NCBI RefSeq assembly: GCF_000308415.1
Contig: NZ_BAFS01000209.1
Span: 1 to 64,000 of the forward strand
Length of the DNA stretch: 64,000 nt
Source: Nocardia asiatica NBRC 100129
Lineage (GTDB): Bacteria > Actinomycetota > Actinomycetes > Mycobacteriales > Mycobacteriaceae
Direction of reading: 5' to 3'
Positions 8,915 to 17,695 of this stretch are shown here, piece by piece (within the stretch, counting starts at the first letter, position 1; each line of letters begins with the position of its first letter). A program made the translations under genes and the position numbers. The notes below the pieces were generated by a model, which was given only the letters and a program-made list of their open reading frames with translations, did no database searches and was not told where the DNA came from.

Positions 8915-9793
8915 TCACCCTCGAACGCTCACCGCGCTGCGCAGCCGGCGCGCCGCGGAGATCCGCCGCCCGATCACGCCCTGCCTGGGCGCGAACAGGT
9001 ACACGGCCGTGAAGGCCAGCCCTTGGACGACCACGACCATGCCGCCGGGAGCCGTGTCGAGGTGGTAGCTCAGATACAAGCCCGTCACCGCGCAGGTCAC
9101 CGACACGACGGGGGCGATGACCAGCATTCGGCCGAACCGGTCGGTGAGCAGGTAGGCCGTCGCGCCCGGGATGATCAGCATCGCGACCACGAGGACGACG
9201 CCCACCGCTTGCAGGGCGACTACGGCGGTGAGGGCCAGCAGGCCCAGCAATGCCGTGCCGAGCAACCGGGGACTGAGACCGATCGCGTGCGCGTGGGTGG
9301 GGTCGAAGGCGTAGAGGGTGAAGTCGCGGCGCTTGAGGACGAGCGCGGCGAGGGTGATCGCGGCCAGGATCACGACCTGGACCAGTTCGCCTCGGCTGAC
9401 GCCCAGCAGGTTGCCGAAGACGATGTGGTTGAGGTCGGTCTGGCTGGGCGTCACCGAGACGAGCACCAGGCCGAAGGCGAACAACGTCGTGAAGACGATG
9501 CCGATGGCCGCGTCCTCCTTGATCCGGCTGGTGTCGCGGACCACGCCGATCAGCGCCACCGCCAGGAACCCGAACACGATCGCGCCCACCGCGAACGGCA
9601 GCCCGACGATGTAGGCCAGCACCACACCGGGCAGCACCGCGTGCGAGACGGCGTCGCCCATCAGCGACCACCCGATCAGCACCAGCCAGCAGGACAGCAC
9701 CGCGCACACCAGTGCCGCGGTCACTGTGGTGGCCAGCGCGCGCACCATGAACTCGTAACGCAGCGGGTCGACGAAGATCTCGGTCAGGCTCAT
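8915..9793 (-). CDS. Metal ABC transporter permease (ZnuB/MntB family)
   Basis: 292 residues, about eight membrane helices. Family features are SLMGDAVSHAVLPGVVLAYI near residue 45, DTSRIKEDAAIGIVFTTLFA and LYAFDPTHAHAIGL, the latter a conserved cytoplasmic segment. It forms the membrane channel of a Mn/Zn/Fe importer with the ATPase (27 bases upstream) and the binding lipoprotein. ATG at 9793. The metal cannot be decided from the permease alone. Confidence 0.9.
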   Translation of the reverse strand: MSLTEIFVDPLRYEFMVRALATTVTAALVCAVLSCWLVLIGWSLMGDAVSHAVLPGVVLAYIVGLPFAVGAIVFGFLAVALIGVVRDTSRIKEDAAIGIVFTTLFAFGLVLVSVTPSQTDLNHIVFGNLLGVSRGELVQVVILAAITLAALVLKRRDFTLYAFDPTHAHAIGLSPRLLGTALLGLLALTAVVALQAVGVVLVVAMLIIPGATAYLLTDRFGRMLVIAPVVSVTCAVTGLYLSYHLDTAPGGMVVVVQGLAFTAVYLFAPRQGVIGRRISAARRLRSAVSVRG

Positions 9794-9819
9794 GCTTTCG
9801 TCCCACACTCGGCCGGGGT

Positions 9820-10554
9820 TCACACCCGGTTCATCACGTCCAGGCCGAATGCCCTGGCCAGGTTCTCCGGCCGCAGCACCGTATCGGGATCGCCTTGGGC
9901 CAGCACCGTTCGCATCAGCAACACCGCCTCGTCGGCCAGGCCGGGCAAGGCGTGCAGATCGTGCGTCGACACCAGGATCGTGGCGCCGTCGCCGGCGAGT
10001 TCGCGCAGCAGAGCGGTGATCGTGGCCTCCGACCGCTTGTCGACGCCCGCGAACGGCTCGTCGAGCAGCAGAACCGTGGCGCCCTGCGCCAGCCCGCGCG
10101 CGACGAAGGCGCGCTTGCGCTGCCCGCCGGACAACTGGCCGATCTGCCGGTCGGCCAGGTCGGTCAGTTCCACGCGTGCCAAGGCGTGCGCGACGGCGTC
10201 GCGATCGGCCCTGCGCGCGCGACGGGTGAAGCCGAGTCGGCCGTATCGGCCGGTCATCACCACGTCGCGCACCGAAAGCGGGAAGCTCCAGTCGACGTCC
10301 TCGCTCTGCGGGACATAGCCGAGGATGCCCGCCTTGCGTGCCGCCGACGGCGCGCCGCCGTTGATCCGCACCGTGCCGCGCTCGGGCCGGGCCAGACCCA
10401 TGATCGTCTTGAACAACGTCGACTTGCCGGAGCCGTTCATCCCGATGAGTCCGCACACCCGCCCCGGGTGCACGGTCAGATCGACGTCCTCGAGCGCAGG
10501 CGTCTCGGCGTAGGCGACGGTGACCCCGCGCACTTCGATCGCGGGCGCGTTCAC
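9820..10554 (-). CDS. Metal ABC transporter ATP-binding protein
   Basis: 244 residues. Walker A GMNGSGKST, Q-loop PQSEDVDW, signature QLSGGQRKR, Walker B VLLLDEPFAGVD and H-loop STHD are all present and in order. The GTG start at 10554 overlaps the stop of the binding-protein gene (GTGA). Energises metal uptake with the permease downstream. The SEDVDWSFPLSVRDVV segment is typical of the manganese/zinc (SitB/MntA) ATPases. Confidence 0.93.
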   Translation of the reverse strand: MNAPAIEVRGVTVAYAETPALEDVDLTVHPGRVCGLIGMNGSGKSTLFKTIMGLARPERGTVRINGGAPSAARKAGILGYVPQSEDVDWSFPLSVRDVVMTGRYGRLGFTRRARRADRDAVAHALARVELTDLADRQIGQLSGGQRKRAFVARGLAQGATVLLLDEPFAGVDKRSEATITALLRELAGDGATILVSTHDLHALPGLADEAVLLMRTVLAQGDPDTVLRPENLARAFGLDVMNRV

Positions 10555-11495
10555 GGCCTGCGACCCGTCAGCGCGTTGCCGATCGTCTGCGCGTCGTGCC
10601 GGAGCAGGGCCAGGTAGGTCGGCACCGGTCCGTCGGCCTCCGACAGCGAATCGACGTACAGCACGCCGCCGAACGCCGCGCCGGTGGCCTCGACCACCTG
10701 GCGCATCGGCGCGTCCGACACCGTCGACTCGCAGAACACCGCGGGCACCCGCTGTTGCCGCACGAAGTCGATGGCCGAGGCGATCTGCTGCGGCGTGGCC
10801 TGCTGCTCGGCGTTCACCGCCCAGATGTACTTCTCGGTGAGGCCTGCGTCGCGGGCCAGGTAGGAGAAGGCGCCCTCGCAGGTCACCAAGGCGCGCTCGT
10901 TCGGCGGCAGTGCGTGCAAGGTGCGGGTCAGCTCGTCCTGCACCTGGCGCAGTTCGGTCTTGTACCGCTCCCCGTTGGCACGGAAGTCGGCCGCGTGGTC
11001 GGGTGCGAGATCGCTGAACGCGCGGACCATGTTGTCCACGTAGATCTGCGCGTTCTGCGGCGACATCCACGCGTGCGGGTTCGGTTTGCCCTGGTAGGCG
11101 TCCTCGCGGATCGGCATGGGGGCCACACCCTCGCTCACCACGACGTGCGGTACCCGCACGTCGGAGACGAACTGGGCGAACCACGCCTCCAGGTTCAGGC
11201 CGTTGTCCACGATCAGATCGGCCTTGGCCGCTTTCTTGATGTCGCCGGGCGTCGGCTCGTAGCCGTGGATCTCCGCTCCGGCTTTCGTGATCGACTCCAC
11301 GGCCAGATGCTCACCGGCCACGTTCCTGGCGATGTCCGCCAGCACGGTGAACGTGGTGAGCACCACCGGGCGATCGTGCGATCCGGCCCCGCTTCCGGCG
11401 CAGGCGGTGAGCGCGCAGGCCAGCGCGGACACGACGATTGCCGCCGCCCATCGACGTGGAGACAGGGCGAGCGAACGGTGGAGCCGAACCTTCAT
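10551..11495 (-). CDS. Metal-binding lipoprotein of the ABC importer (SitA/ZnuA family)
   Basis: 314 residues. Lipoprotein signal with lipobox LTAC (Cys32). Cluster A-I binding protein with candidate metal ligands in EIHGYEP and NPHAWMSP (His), AEQQATP region and YVDSLSE (acid), the His-His-acid-acid pattern of Mn/Fe/Zn proteins. There is no long His-rich loop of the kind seen in many ZnuA proteins, which slightly favours Mn or Fe. First gene of a three-gene operon; inverted repeats lie just upstream. Confidence 0.9.
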   Translation of the reverse strand: MKVRLHRSLALSPRRWAAAIVVSALACALTACAGSGAGSHDRPVVLTTFTVLADIARNVAGEHLAVESITKAGAEIHGYEPTPGDIKKAAKADLIVDNGLNLEAWFAQFVSDVRVPHVVVSEGVAPMPIREDAYQGKPNPHAWMSPQNAQIYVDNMVRAFSDLAPDHAADFRANGERYKTELRQVQDELTRTLHALPPNERALVTCEGAFSYLARDAGLTEKYIWAVNAEQQATPQQIASAIDFVRQQRVPAVFCESTVSDAPMRQVVEATGAAFGGVLYVDSLSEADGPVPTYLALLRHDAQTIGNALTGRRP

Positions 11496-11511
11496 ACATG
11501 GAGATGATAAT

Positions 11512-11538
11512 GTTCGCCTATCCGAACTTTCAAGTTCG
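11512..11538. promoter_or_regulatory. Inverted repeats upstream of the metal transporter operon
   Basis: Two overlapping palindromes in the 5' region: GTTCGCCTATCCGAAC (11512-11527, 5-bp arms) and CGAACTTTCAAGTTCG (11523-11538, 7-bp arms around two bases). They lie 17-43 bases before the start codon, near the promoter, where a metal-responsive repressor (MntR, Zur or DtxR type) would bind. The sequence does not match a consensus I can name with confidence. Confidence 0.45.
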
Positions 11539-11589
11539 AGTCATTGAAATAGGGGGTCGTCAGACGCGGCCCCGACACGGCGGCGCGCC

Positions 11590-12837
11590 CTACGGCAGCG
11601 GCAATGGCGGCGACTCGGGGAACACCACCGGCAGAGCGGTCAGCGCTCGATGGAACGGACCTGGACGCCAACTCAGCTCGTCGGCCGGTACCGCGAGGCG
11701 CAGTTCCGGCAGGGCGTCGAGCAGCTGATCGATGGCGTCCTGGGCGATCAGGTAGGCCAGCGAACTCGCCGGACACACGTGCGGCCCGCCACCGAAGGCC
11801 AGATGGGCGCGATTGCCCGCGTACCGCTCGGCGCTGATCGCGGGATCGGTGTTGCAGGCGGCGATGCTGATCACCACCGGCTGATGGGCGGGCAACCAGA
11901 CGTCATCGATCAGGATCGGCTGCTTCGGGAAGCTGAAGCAGAAATTCGCCATCGGCGGATCGTTGAACAGCACCTCGTCCAGCGCGTCCCGGGTGGACAG
12001 GCTCCCGCCCAGCACACTGCCGCCGAACCGCTCGTCGGTGAGGATCAGCAACAGGGTGTTGACGATCAGATTCTGCTGCGGCTCGATTCCCGCGCCGTAC
12101 AGCGTGCCCAGCTGGTGCACCATCTCGGTGTCGCTGAGCCCGGCCGGATGCGCGAGCATCCGGCTCGCGATGTCCTCGCCCGGTTCGGCTCGCTTCAGCA
12201 GTGTCAGCTCGCCCAGCGAATCGATGAGCAGCTTGTTCCCACGTTCGGCATCGACACCCTCGAAGATCGCGGCCATGCCGGTCGCGGCGCGCTGCGCGAT
12301 CTCCGCCGGACAACCCAGCAAGGCGTTGAGCACCGCGAACGCCAGCGGAAACGCGTACTGACGCACCACATCCGCGGACCCGTCGGAGCAGAACGAGTTG
12401 ATCAGCGGCACCGCCAGCCGCGCCACCGTGTCGCGCAGGCGGTAGAGATCCACCTTCTCCAGGCCCGCGACGTTGGCTTGCCGATAGCGGGCATGCTCGG
12501 CTCCGGCATTGCGCAACGCGTTCGGTCGCCACTGCATCATCGGCAGCACCGGGCAGTCGGCGGCGATGTTCTGCTGCCACGTGCGCGGATCGGCCGGAAA
12601 GTGCTCGGGATCGTTCACGATCCGCACGGCGGTGTGGTAGCCGATCACCAGGGTGGCCGGTACGCCGGGCGCGAGTTCCACCGGCGCCAGTGATCCGTAC
12701 CGGTCCCGCATCCGCCGATAGGCGCTGTGCGGGTCCGCCGCGAATTCCGTTGCGAACAGCGGAATCCGCGGTCCGGCGGTGTCGATCGGCGAACCGTGCG
12801 GTGCACGGCTGTGCGCGGAGGACGGGGACGTCGTCAT
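11590..12837 (-). CDS. Cytochrome P450 lacking the ExxR motif (CYP157-like)
   Basis: 415 residues. The haem loop AFGGGPHVCP (Cys355) is intact. The I-helix reads YGAGIEPQQN, without the usual acid-alcohol pair, and the K-helix segment reads DEVLFNDPP where most P450s have ExxR before the PP. Both traits recall the CYP157 family of Streptomyces conservons, which also lacks ExxR. Electrons would come from separate ferredoxin partners, none of which is nearby. Divergent from the amine oxidase at 13069. Substrate unknown. Confidence 0.85.
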   Translation of the reverse strand: MTTSPSSAHSRAPHGSPIDTAGPRIPLFATEFAADPHSAYRRMRDRYGSLAPVELAPGVPATLVIGYHTAVRIVNDPEHFPADPRTWQQNIAADCPVLPMMQWRPNALRNAGAEHARYRQANVAGLEKVDLYRLRDTVARLAVPLINSFCSDGSADVVRQYAFPLAFAVLNALLGCPAEIAQRAATGMAAIFEGVDAERGNKLLIDSLGELTLLKRAEPGEDIASRMLAHPAGLSDTEMVHQLGTLYGAGIEPQQNLIVNTLLLILTDERFGGSVLGGSLSTRDALDEVLFNDPPMANFCFSFPKQPILIDDVWLPAHQPVVISIAACNTDPAISAERYAGNRAHLAFGGGPHVCPASSLAYLIAQDAIDQLLDALPELRLAVPADELSWRPGPFHRALTALPVVFPESPPLPLP

Positions 12838-13068
12838 CGGAGCGGCTCCAGGCAGTCGGCAACAAGCTCCGTGAGCCTAGGCAGCTTGCCGACCGCGCGT
12901 ACCGGAAACGACGGGAGATGCCCTGGAAACCGGTATTCGCTATAGAATTGCCGAAGATTCGCGTAGTCCTGATCGAAGGTTGTCCGCACCCGCTGGGTCG
13001 AGGTGCGCCGATCGAGCGCAGGTCGCGCGGCGGCCGTGCGCGGTACTGCGACACGAGGACGGCACGCT

Positions 13069-14433
13069 ATGACAGACGTCGACTTTTGCGTAATCGGCGG
13101 GGGATTCGCGGGATTGACGGCGGCGCTGCGACTGAAACAAATGGGTCGCTCCGTCGCACTGCTGGAAGCCCGGGACCGGGTCGGCGGCCGCACGTTCACC
13201 GAAGTGCGCGACGACGGATCGTGGATCGATCGCGGCGGCGCCTGGATCGGCCCGGGTCAGGACCGCATCCAGGCACTGATGACCGAATTCGGGGTACGGA
13301 GTTACAAGCAGTACACCGACGGCGAAGCCATGATGGTGGTCGACGGCAAGCAGCACCGTTACACGGGCACTATCCCGTGGACCATGAGCCCATGGGCGGC
13401 GATGAACCTCGGCGCGGTGTTCCTGGAGTTGGGGCACATGTGCAAGTCGGTCCCCTTGGAAGCGCCGTGGGCGGCGAAGAAGGCCGACAAGTGGGATCAG
13501 GTCAGTCTGGCGCACTGGCTGGAAAGCAATATCCTCTCCAAGCCGGCGCACGATTTGCTCGAGACCGCCATTGCCGGTTGCTACACTTCCGCGGCTTCGG
13601 AGGTCTCGCTGCTTTTCGTGTTGTACCAAATGGCGTCCGGTGGCGGCCCGAGCTTCGTTCTGGGCATCAAAGACGCAGCCCAGGACTCCCGGCCGGTCGG
13701 GGGTATGGGCGCGATCTACCGGCCGATGGCGGCCGAACTGGGCGATTCGATCCACCTCGCGCAGCCGGTCCGGTGCATCCATCAGGACGCCGACGGGGTG
13801 CGGGTCCGCACAGCCGATCTGACGGTGCGCGCCCGGCGCGCGATAGTCACGGTTCCCCTGGCCATCGCCGACAAGATCTCCTACCAGCCGATGTTGCCCG
13901 TCGATCGCTCGTTCCTGCATCAGCGGATGCCGAGCGGGTCGGTCATCAAGATCTCCGTCGTCTACGACGAGCCGTTCTGGCGCGGCGACGGGCTGTCGGG
14001 CCAGTCGGCCGCCCCCGGTTCCCCGGCCACGATCACCATCGACGCGTGCACGGATACCGGGCGTCCGGGCGTGCTGTGCGTGATCATCGAGGGACCGATA
14101 GCGCGCCGAGTAGGCCGGCTCGACGCCGCGGAGCGCAGAGAAATGGTTCTCGGCGCACTCGTCGAGCGGTTCGGCCGGAAGGCAGGCTCACCCGTCGAGT
14201 TCATCGAGCAGAACTGGAGCGCCGAGCGTTACTCCGGCGGCGGGATGCTCAGCCACGCGCCGACCGGGGTGCTCACCCAATTCGGCCACGCGCTGCGCGA
14301 GCCGTGCGGCCGCGTCCACTGGGCAGGCACCGAGAGCTCCGCGGTGATGTGCGGCTGGATCGATGGGGCCATCCGCTCGGGCGAACGAGCGGCCAGCGAA
14401 GTGCTGGAGCACGAGACCGCCGTGGTGGGCTGA
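13069..14433 (+). CDS. Flavin monoamine oxidase family protein
   Basis: 454 residues. N-terminal dinucleotide-binding GGGFAGLTAAL and the GG-doublet DRVGGRTFTEV bind FAD; the C-terminal motif VHWAGTESSAVMCGWIDGAI closes the flavin site. The residues around the usual MAO covalent Cys read SGGGML, so FAD is probably bound non-covalently, as in bacterial putrescine-type oxidases. It would oxidise an amine to an aldehyde plus H2O2 and ammonia. ATG 13069. Divergent from the P450, with 231 bases between them. Substrate unknown. Confidence 0.88.
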   Translation: MTDVDFCVIGGGFAGLTAALRLKQMGRSVALLEARDRVGGRTFTEVRDDGSWIDRGGAWIGPGQDRIQALMTEFGVRSYKQYTDGEAMMVVDGKQHRYTGTIPWTMSPWAAMNLGAVFLELGHMCKSVPLEAPWAAKKADKWDQVSLAHWLESNILSKPAHDLLETAIAGCYTSAASEVSLLFVLYQMASGGGPSFVLGIKDAAQDSRPVGGMGAIYRPMAAELGDSIHLAQPVRCIHQDADGVRVRTADLTVRARRAIVTVPLAIADKISYQPMLPVDRSFLHQRMPSGSVIKISVVYDEPFWRGDGLSGQSAAPGSPATITIDACTDTGRPGVLCVIIEGPIARRVGRLDAAERREMVLGALVERFGRKAGSPVEFIEQNWSAERYSGGGMLSHAPTGVLTQFGHALREPCGRVHWAGTESSAVMCGWIDGAIRSGERAASEVLEHETAVVG

Positions 14434-14450
14434 GCACGCGCCGGCCGACC

Positions 14451-15263
14451 CTACATCTTCGCGCTGCGAGCCATGACGAAGCTGTAGAGCCCATAGGTGA
14501 TGATCCCCAGCCCGGCGACGAGCAGCAGTGCCACGCCGAAGGGTTGCGCGCCGAGCGTCTTCAAGGCGCCGTCGAGTCCCGCGGACTTGTTCGGATCGGA
14601 TCGCGTCGCGGCCAGGATCACCAGCAGCCCGACCGCGGCGATCGCCAGCCCCTTCGCGAGATACCCGACGGTGCCCAGGCGCCGTACGAAAGCGCTCGGG
14701 CTCCCGTGCAGGTCATCGAGGAAGCTCTGGCTCGCTCCCTTGTACATGTGGTAGCCGCCGACCGCGATGATGATCAGCCCGCCCACCACGAGGGCGATCG
14801 TGCCCGCGGTGTTCTGCATCAGGCGTGCGGTGAGCCCGACGCTCTGGCTGCTGCTCGACTGTCCGCTGCCCTGCGCGAATCGGAAAGCGGAGAAAGCCAA
14901 CGCGAGATAGACCGCGAACAGCGAGAACGCTTTGACGCGGTCGAAAGCTTCGGACTTCTTGCTGTCGGAATACGGTTTGGACGAGCTGCCCAGCACCGCC
15001 TCCACCAGCCGCCACAGCGCCAACAGCAGGAACGCGACCACGCCCAGCCAGAGCGTGACGGCACCGCCCGGCTTGTCGGCCAGTTCCGCCATGGCGCCGG
15101 ATTGATCGGCGCTGCCCCCGCCACCGAGGGCGAGGCGGATGGCGATGTAGCCGACGAGCAGATGCACGATGCCGGACATGACGAAACCCGCGCGGGCGAG
15201 TCGCTCGAAGGCACCGTTCTGGGCGATCCGTCCGGCGGTGTCGGAAAGGTTCGTGTGAGCCAT
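14451..15263 (-). CDS. DUF1206 family membrane protein
   Basis: 270 residues with six membrane helices arranged as three similar pairs, each pair carrying an RxGxxxxGxxHLLVGYIA-type motif (GFVMSGIVHLLVGYIAIRLA in the first). This is the DUF1206 pattern common in actinobacteria; function unknown. ATG 15263. Convergent with the amine oxidase (17 bases between stops) and divergent from the RsbQ-like gene. Confidence 0.88.
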   Translation of the reverse strand: MAHTNLSDTAGRIAQNGAFERLARAGFVMSGIVHLLVGYIAIRLALGGGGSADQSGAMAELADKPGGAVTLWLGVVAFLLLALWRLVEAVLGSSSKPYSDSKKSEAFDRVKAFSLFAVYLALAFSAFRFAQGSGQSSSSQSVGLTARLMQNTAGTIALVVGGLIIIAVGGYHMYKGASQSFLDDLHGSPSAFVRRLGTVGYLAKGLAIAAVGLLVILAATRSDPNKSAGLDGALKTLGAQPFGVALLLVAGLGIITYGLYSFVMARSAKM

Positions 15264-15446
15264 GCTGCATCTCCATACGGGTACTGCGGCCCGGGGCCGC
15301 TCGCAGAACATCGACCGGATACCCACGTCCGCCGGAAAAGCACGCGCCTTTTGAGTCCGATGGCCTCGGCTCGGGCGTCGCGCGCCCTCAGCAGGCACAA
15401 CAGCGGGCAGCGGGCATTCGCGCCGGTTTTCTGCGAGGGTGGTCAT

Positions 15447-16256
15447 GTGGAGGTACTGAGCAGACACCATGTGACCGTGACCGGTAGAACCGGTGCCCCG
15501 GTGGTGGTGCTCGCCCACGGCTTCGGATGCGACCAACACATGTGGCGCCTGGTGGTGCCCGCCCTGGAACGGGATTTCACCGTCGTGCTGTTCGATCACG
15601 TGGGCGCGGGCCGCTCGGACCTGTCGGCGTGGAGTCCGCAGCGGCACTCCAGCATGAACGGCTACGTCGAGGATGTGCTGGCGGTCCTTCGTGAATTGGA
15701 GCTGGGACCGGTGGTCTTCGTCGGGCATTCGGTCAGCGCGACCATGGGTGTGCTCGCCGCCGCGCGCGAGCCCGCCGCCTTCGCCGGGCTGGTGCTGCTG
15801 GCTCCCTCGCCGTGCTTCATCGACGATCCGTCCACCGGATACCGGGGCGGGTTCAGCGCCGCCGACATCGAGGAACTCCTCGAGGCGCTCGATGCGAACT
15901 ATCTGGGCTGGTCGGGTGCGATTGCGCCGGTCATCATGGGCAACCCGGACCGTCCGGAGCTGGCCGAGGAGCTCACCAACAGCTTCTGCCGCACCGACCC
16001 GGAGATCGCGCGGGTCTTCGCACGCGTCACGTTCCTCTCCGACAACCGCGCCGACCTGGGCGCGGTGGGCGTGCCCACGCTCGTTCTGCAGTGCTCCGAC
16101 GACGCCATCGCCCCGCTCGAGGTCGGAGCCTTCGTCCACGAACGGATTCCCGGCAGCAAACTGGTCACCCTCACGGCTACCGGCCACTGCCCCCAGCTCA
16201 GCTCTCCGGCGGAGACCGCCGCCGCCATCGCCGCCTTCGCCAGCGAAACCGGATGA
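15447..16256 (+). CDS. RsbQ-like alpha/beta hydrolase
   Basis: 269 residues from GTG 15447 (purine-rich GAGGGTGG just upstream). Alpha/beta-hydrolase fold with oxyanion loop HGFGCDQHMWR, nucleophile in GHSVSA, and C-terminal acid and His (CSDDAIAPL, TATGHCPQLS). The HGFGCDQ and GHSVSA signatures are those of RsbQ, the Bacillus energy-stress partner of RsbP. Its stop overlaps the start of a PAS-phosphatase gene, exactly the rsbQ-rsbP arrangement. It probably makes or handles a small ligand sensed by the PAS domain. Confidence 0.85.
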   Translation: MEVLSRHHVTVTGRTGAPVVVLAHGFGCDQHMWRLVVPALERDFTVVLFDHVGAGRSDLSAWSPQRHSSMNGYVEDVLAVLRELELGPVVFVGHSVSATMGVLAAAREPAAFAGLVLLAPSPCFIDDPSTGYRGGFSAADIEELLEALDANYLGWSGAIAPVIMGNPDRPELAEELTNSFCRTDPEIARVFARVTFLSDNRADLGAVGVPTLVLQCSDDAIAPLEVGAFVHERIPGSKLVTLTATGHCPQLSSPAETAAAIAAFASETG

Positions 16257-17509
16257 CGAGCGCGGCGGGCGACGGCGAAGCCGGCAGCGGCCCAGTCGCC
16301 GGGCCGGACGACCACGCGGCCTTCGCCGCCCTGCTCGAGGACAGCGTCGAGGACCTGTACGAGAACGCGCCCTGCGGATACCTCTCCACCTCGCTGGACG
16401 GCCGCATCGCCAAGGTGAACGCCACCCTGCTCGACTGGCTCGGCTACCAGCGCGAAGAGCTGGTCGGCCGCAAACATTTCTCGGAACTGCTCTCCGTGGG
16501 CGGCCGCCTCTATCACGAGACCCACTTCGCTCCCCTGCTCCGTATGCAGGGCGAAGTCCGCGGCATCGCCCTGGAAATGAAGACCACCGACGGTCGCCGG
16601 CTACCCGTCCTGGTGACCTCCCTCGTCAAAACCGGCAGCCAGGGCCAACCACTGCTGATCCGCACCACGGTCTTCGACGCCCGTGAACGCCGCGCCTACG
16701 AGACCGAGCTGCTACGGGCACGGCGGGAAGCCGAGCAGGAACGCGAGCGCCTGCAACGCCTGAACGCCACGCTGCAGACCACGCTGCTGCCGCCCGAACT
16801 CCCCGAGGTTCCCGGCCTCGAGGTCGCCGCGCACTACCACATCGCCTCGGCCGACGAGGTCGGCGGCGACTTCTACGATCTGTTCCCCATCACCGGCGAC
16901 ACGTGGGGGATGTTCCTGGGCGACGTCTGCGGCAAAGGCGCTCCCGCCGCGGTACTCACTTCGCTGGCCCGCTACACATTGCGTACGGCCACCGCCTACA
17001 CCCGCGATCCGGCCGCCGTGCTCGACGCGCTCAACACCACTCTCACCGAGCGTTGTCACGGCCACAACCCACGGTTCTGCACGATCATCTTCGGACTGAT
17101 CACACCCACTCCAGAACGCGGCGGCTGTGACATCGTCCTGGCCGGAGGCGGCCACCCGCCGGCCCTGCTCGCCCATCCCGACGGCAACCTCGAGGAGATG
17201 CACACTCGTGGTGGTCAGCTCATCGGGGCGATCCCGCACGCCCGAATCGTCACCAGAAGCTTCCGGTTGGAGGCCGGGGACACCCTGCTCCTCTACACCG
17301 ACGGACTCACCGAGGCGCGCACCACCGCGAACGGCGGTCGCTACGGCGACCGAGCCCTCCTCGACTTCGTCCGCGCCCTGGCGCCGGCCACCGCCGCCCA
17401 CACCATCGAAGCTCTCCGAGAACTGCTCGACTCCTTCGAATCCGGCCTGGAAGACGACACGGCCATCCTCGCCGTCCATGCGCTGCCGCCGACCGGCACC
17501 ACACGCTGA
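16253..17509 (+). CDS. RsbP-like PAS and PP2C (SpoIIE) serine phosphatase
   Basis: 418 residues. PAS domain at about 30-145 (NAPCGYLSTSLDGRIAKVNA), a coiled-coil linker at 145-180 (ARREAEQERERLQRLNATLQ), then a PP2C-type SpoIIE domain with metal ligands in DEVGGDFYD, GDVCGKG, LYTDGLTEA and LEDDTAIL. RsbP dephosphorylates an anti-anti-sigma factor under energy stress. The ATG overlaps the RsbQ-like stop (ATGA). No RsbV/RsbW or sigma-B gene lies nearby, so the target is encoded elsewhere. Confidence 0.9.
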   Translation: MTSAAGDGEAGSGPVAGPDDHAAFAALLEDSVEDLYENAPCGYLSTSLDGRIAKVNATLLDWLGYQREELVGRKHFSELLSVGGRLYHETHFAPLLRMQGEVRGIALEMKTTDGRRLPVLVTSLVKTGSQGQPLLIRTTVFDARERRAYETELLRARREAEQERERLQRLNATLQTTLLPPELPEVPGLEVAAHYHIASADEVGGDFYDLFPITGDTWGMFLGDVCGKGAPAAVLTSLARYTLRTATAYTRDPAAVLDALNTTLTERCHGHNPRFCTIIFGLITPTPERGGCDIVLAGGGHPPALLAHPDGNLEEMHTRGGQLIGAIPHARIVTRSFRLEAGDTLLLYTDGLTEARTTANGGRYGDRALLDFVRALAPATAAHTIEALRELLDSFESGLEDDTAILAVHALPPTGTTR

Positions 17510-17695
17510 GCACCCGACTCAGGCGCCGGAGGCTCTGTCGCCCCGCTGCGGCGCGTCGAGCGCGTGATGCCGGACGGACGCATACCGACGAGCTACCGAT
17601 GCTCGGCCACATCGAGGAAGCTACGTTGCTTCGCAGCACCGAAGTCGTACTACCACTTGACATTCCGACAACCCGCAAAGGACGGTTGAACGCTG

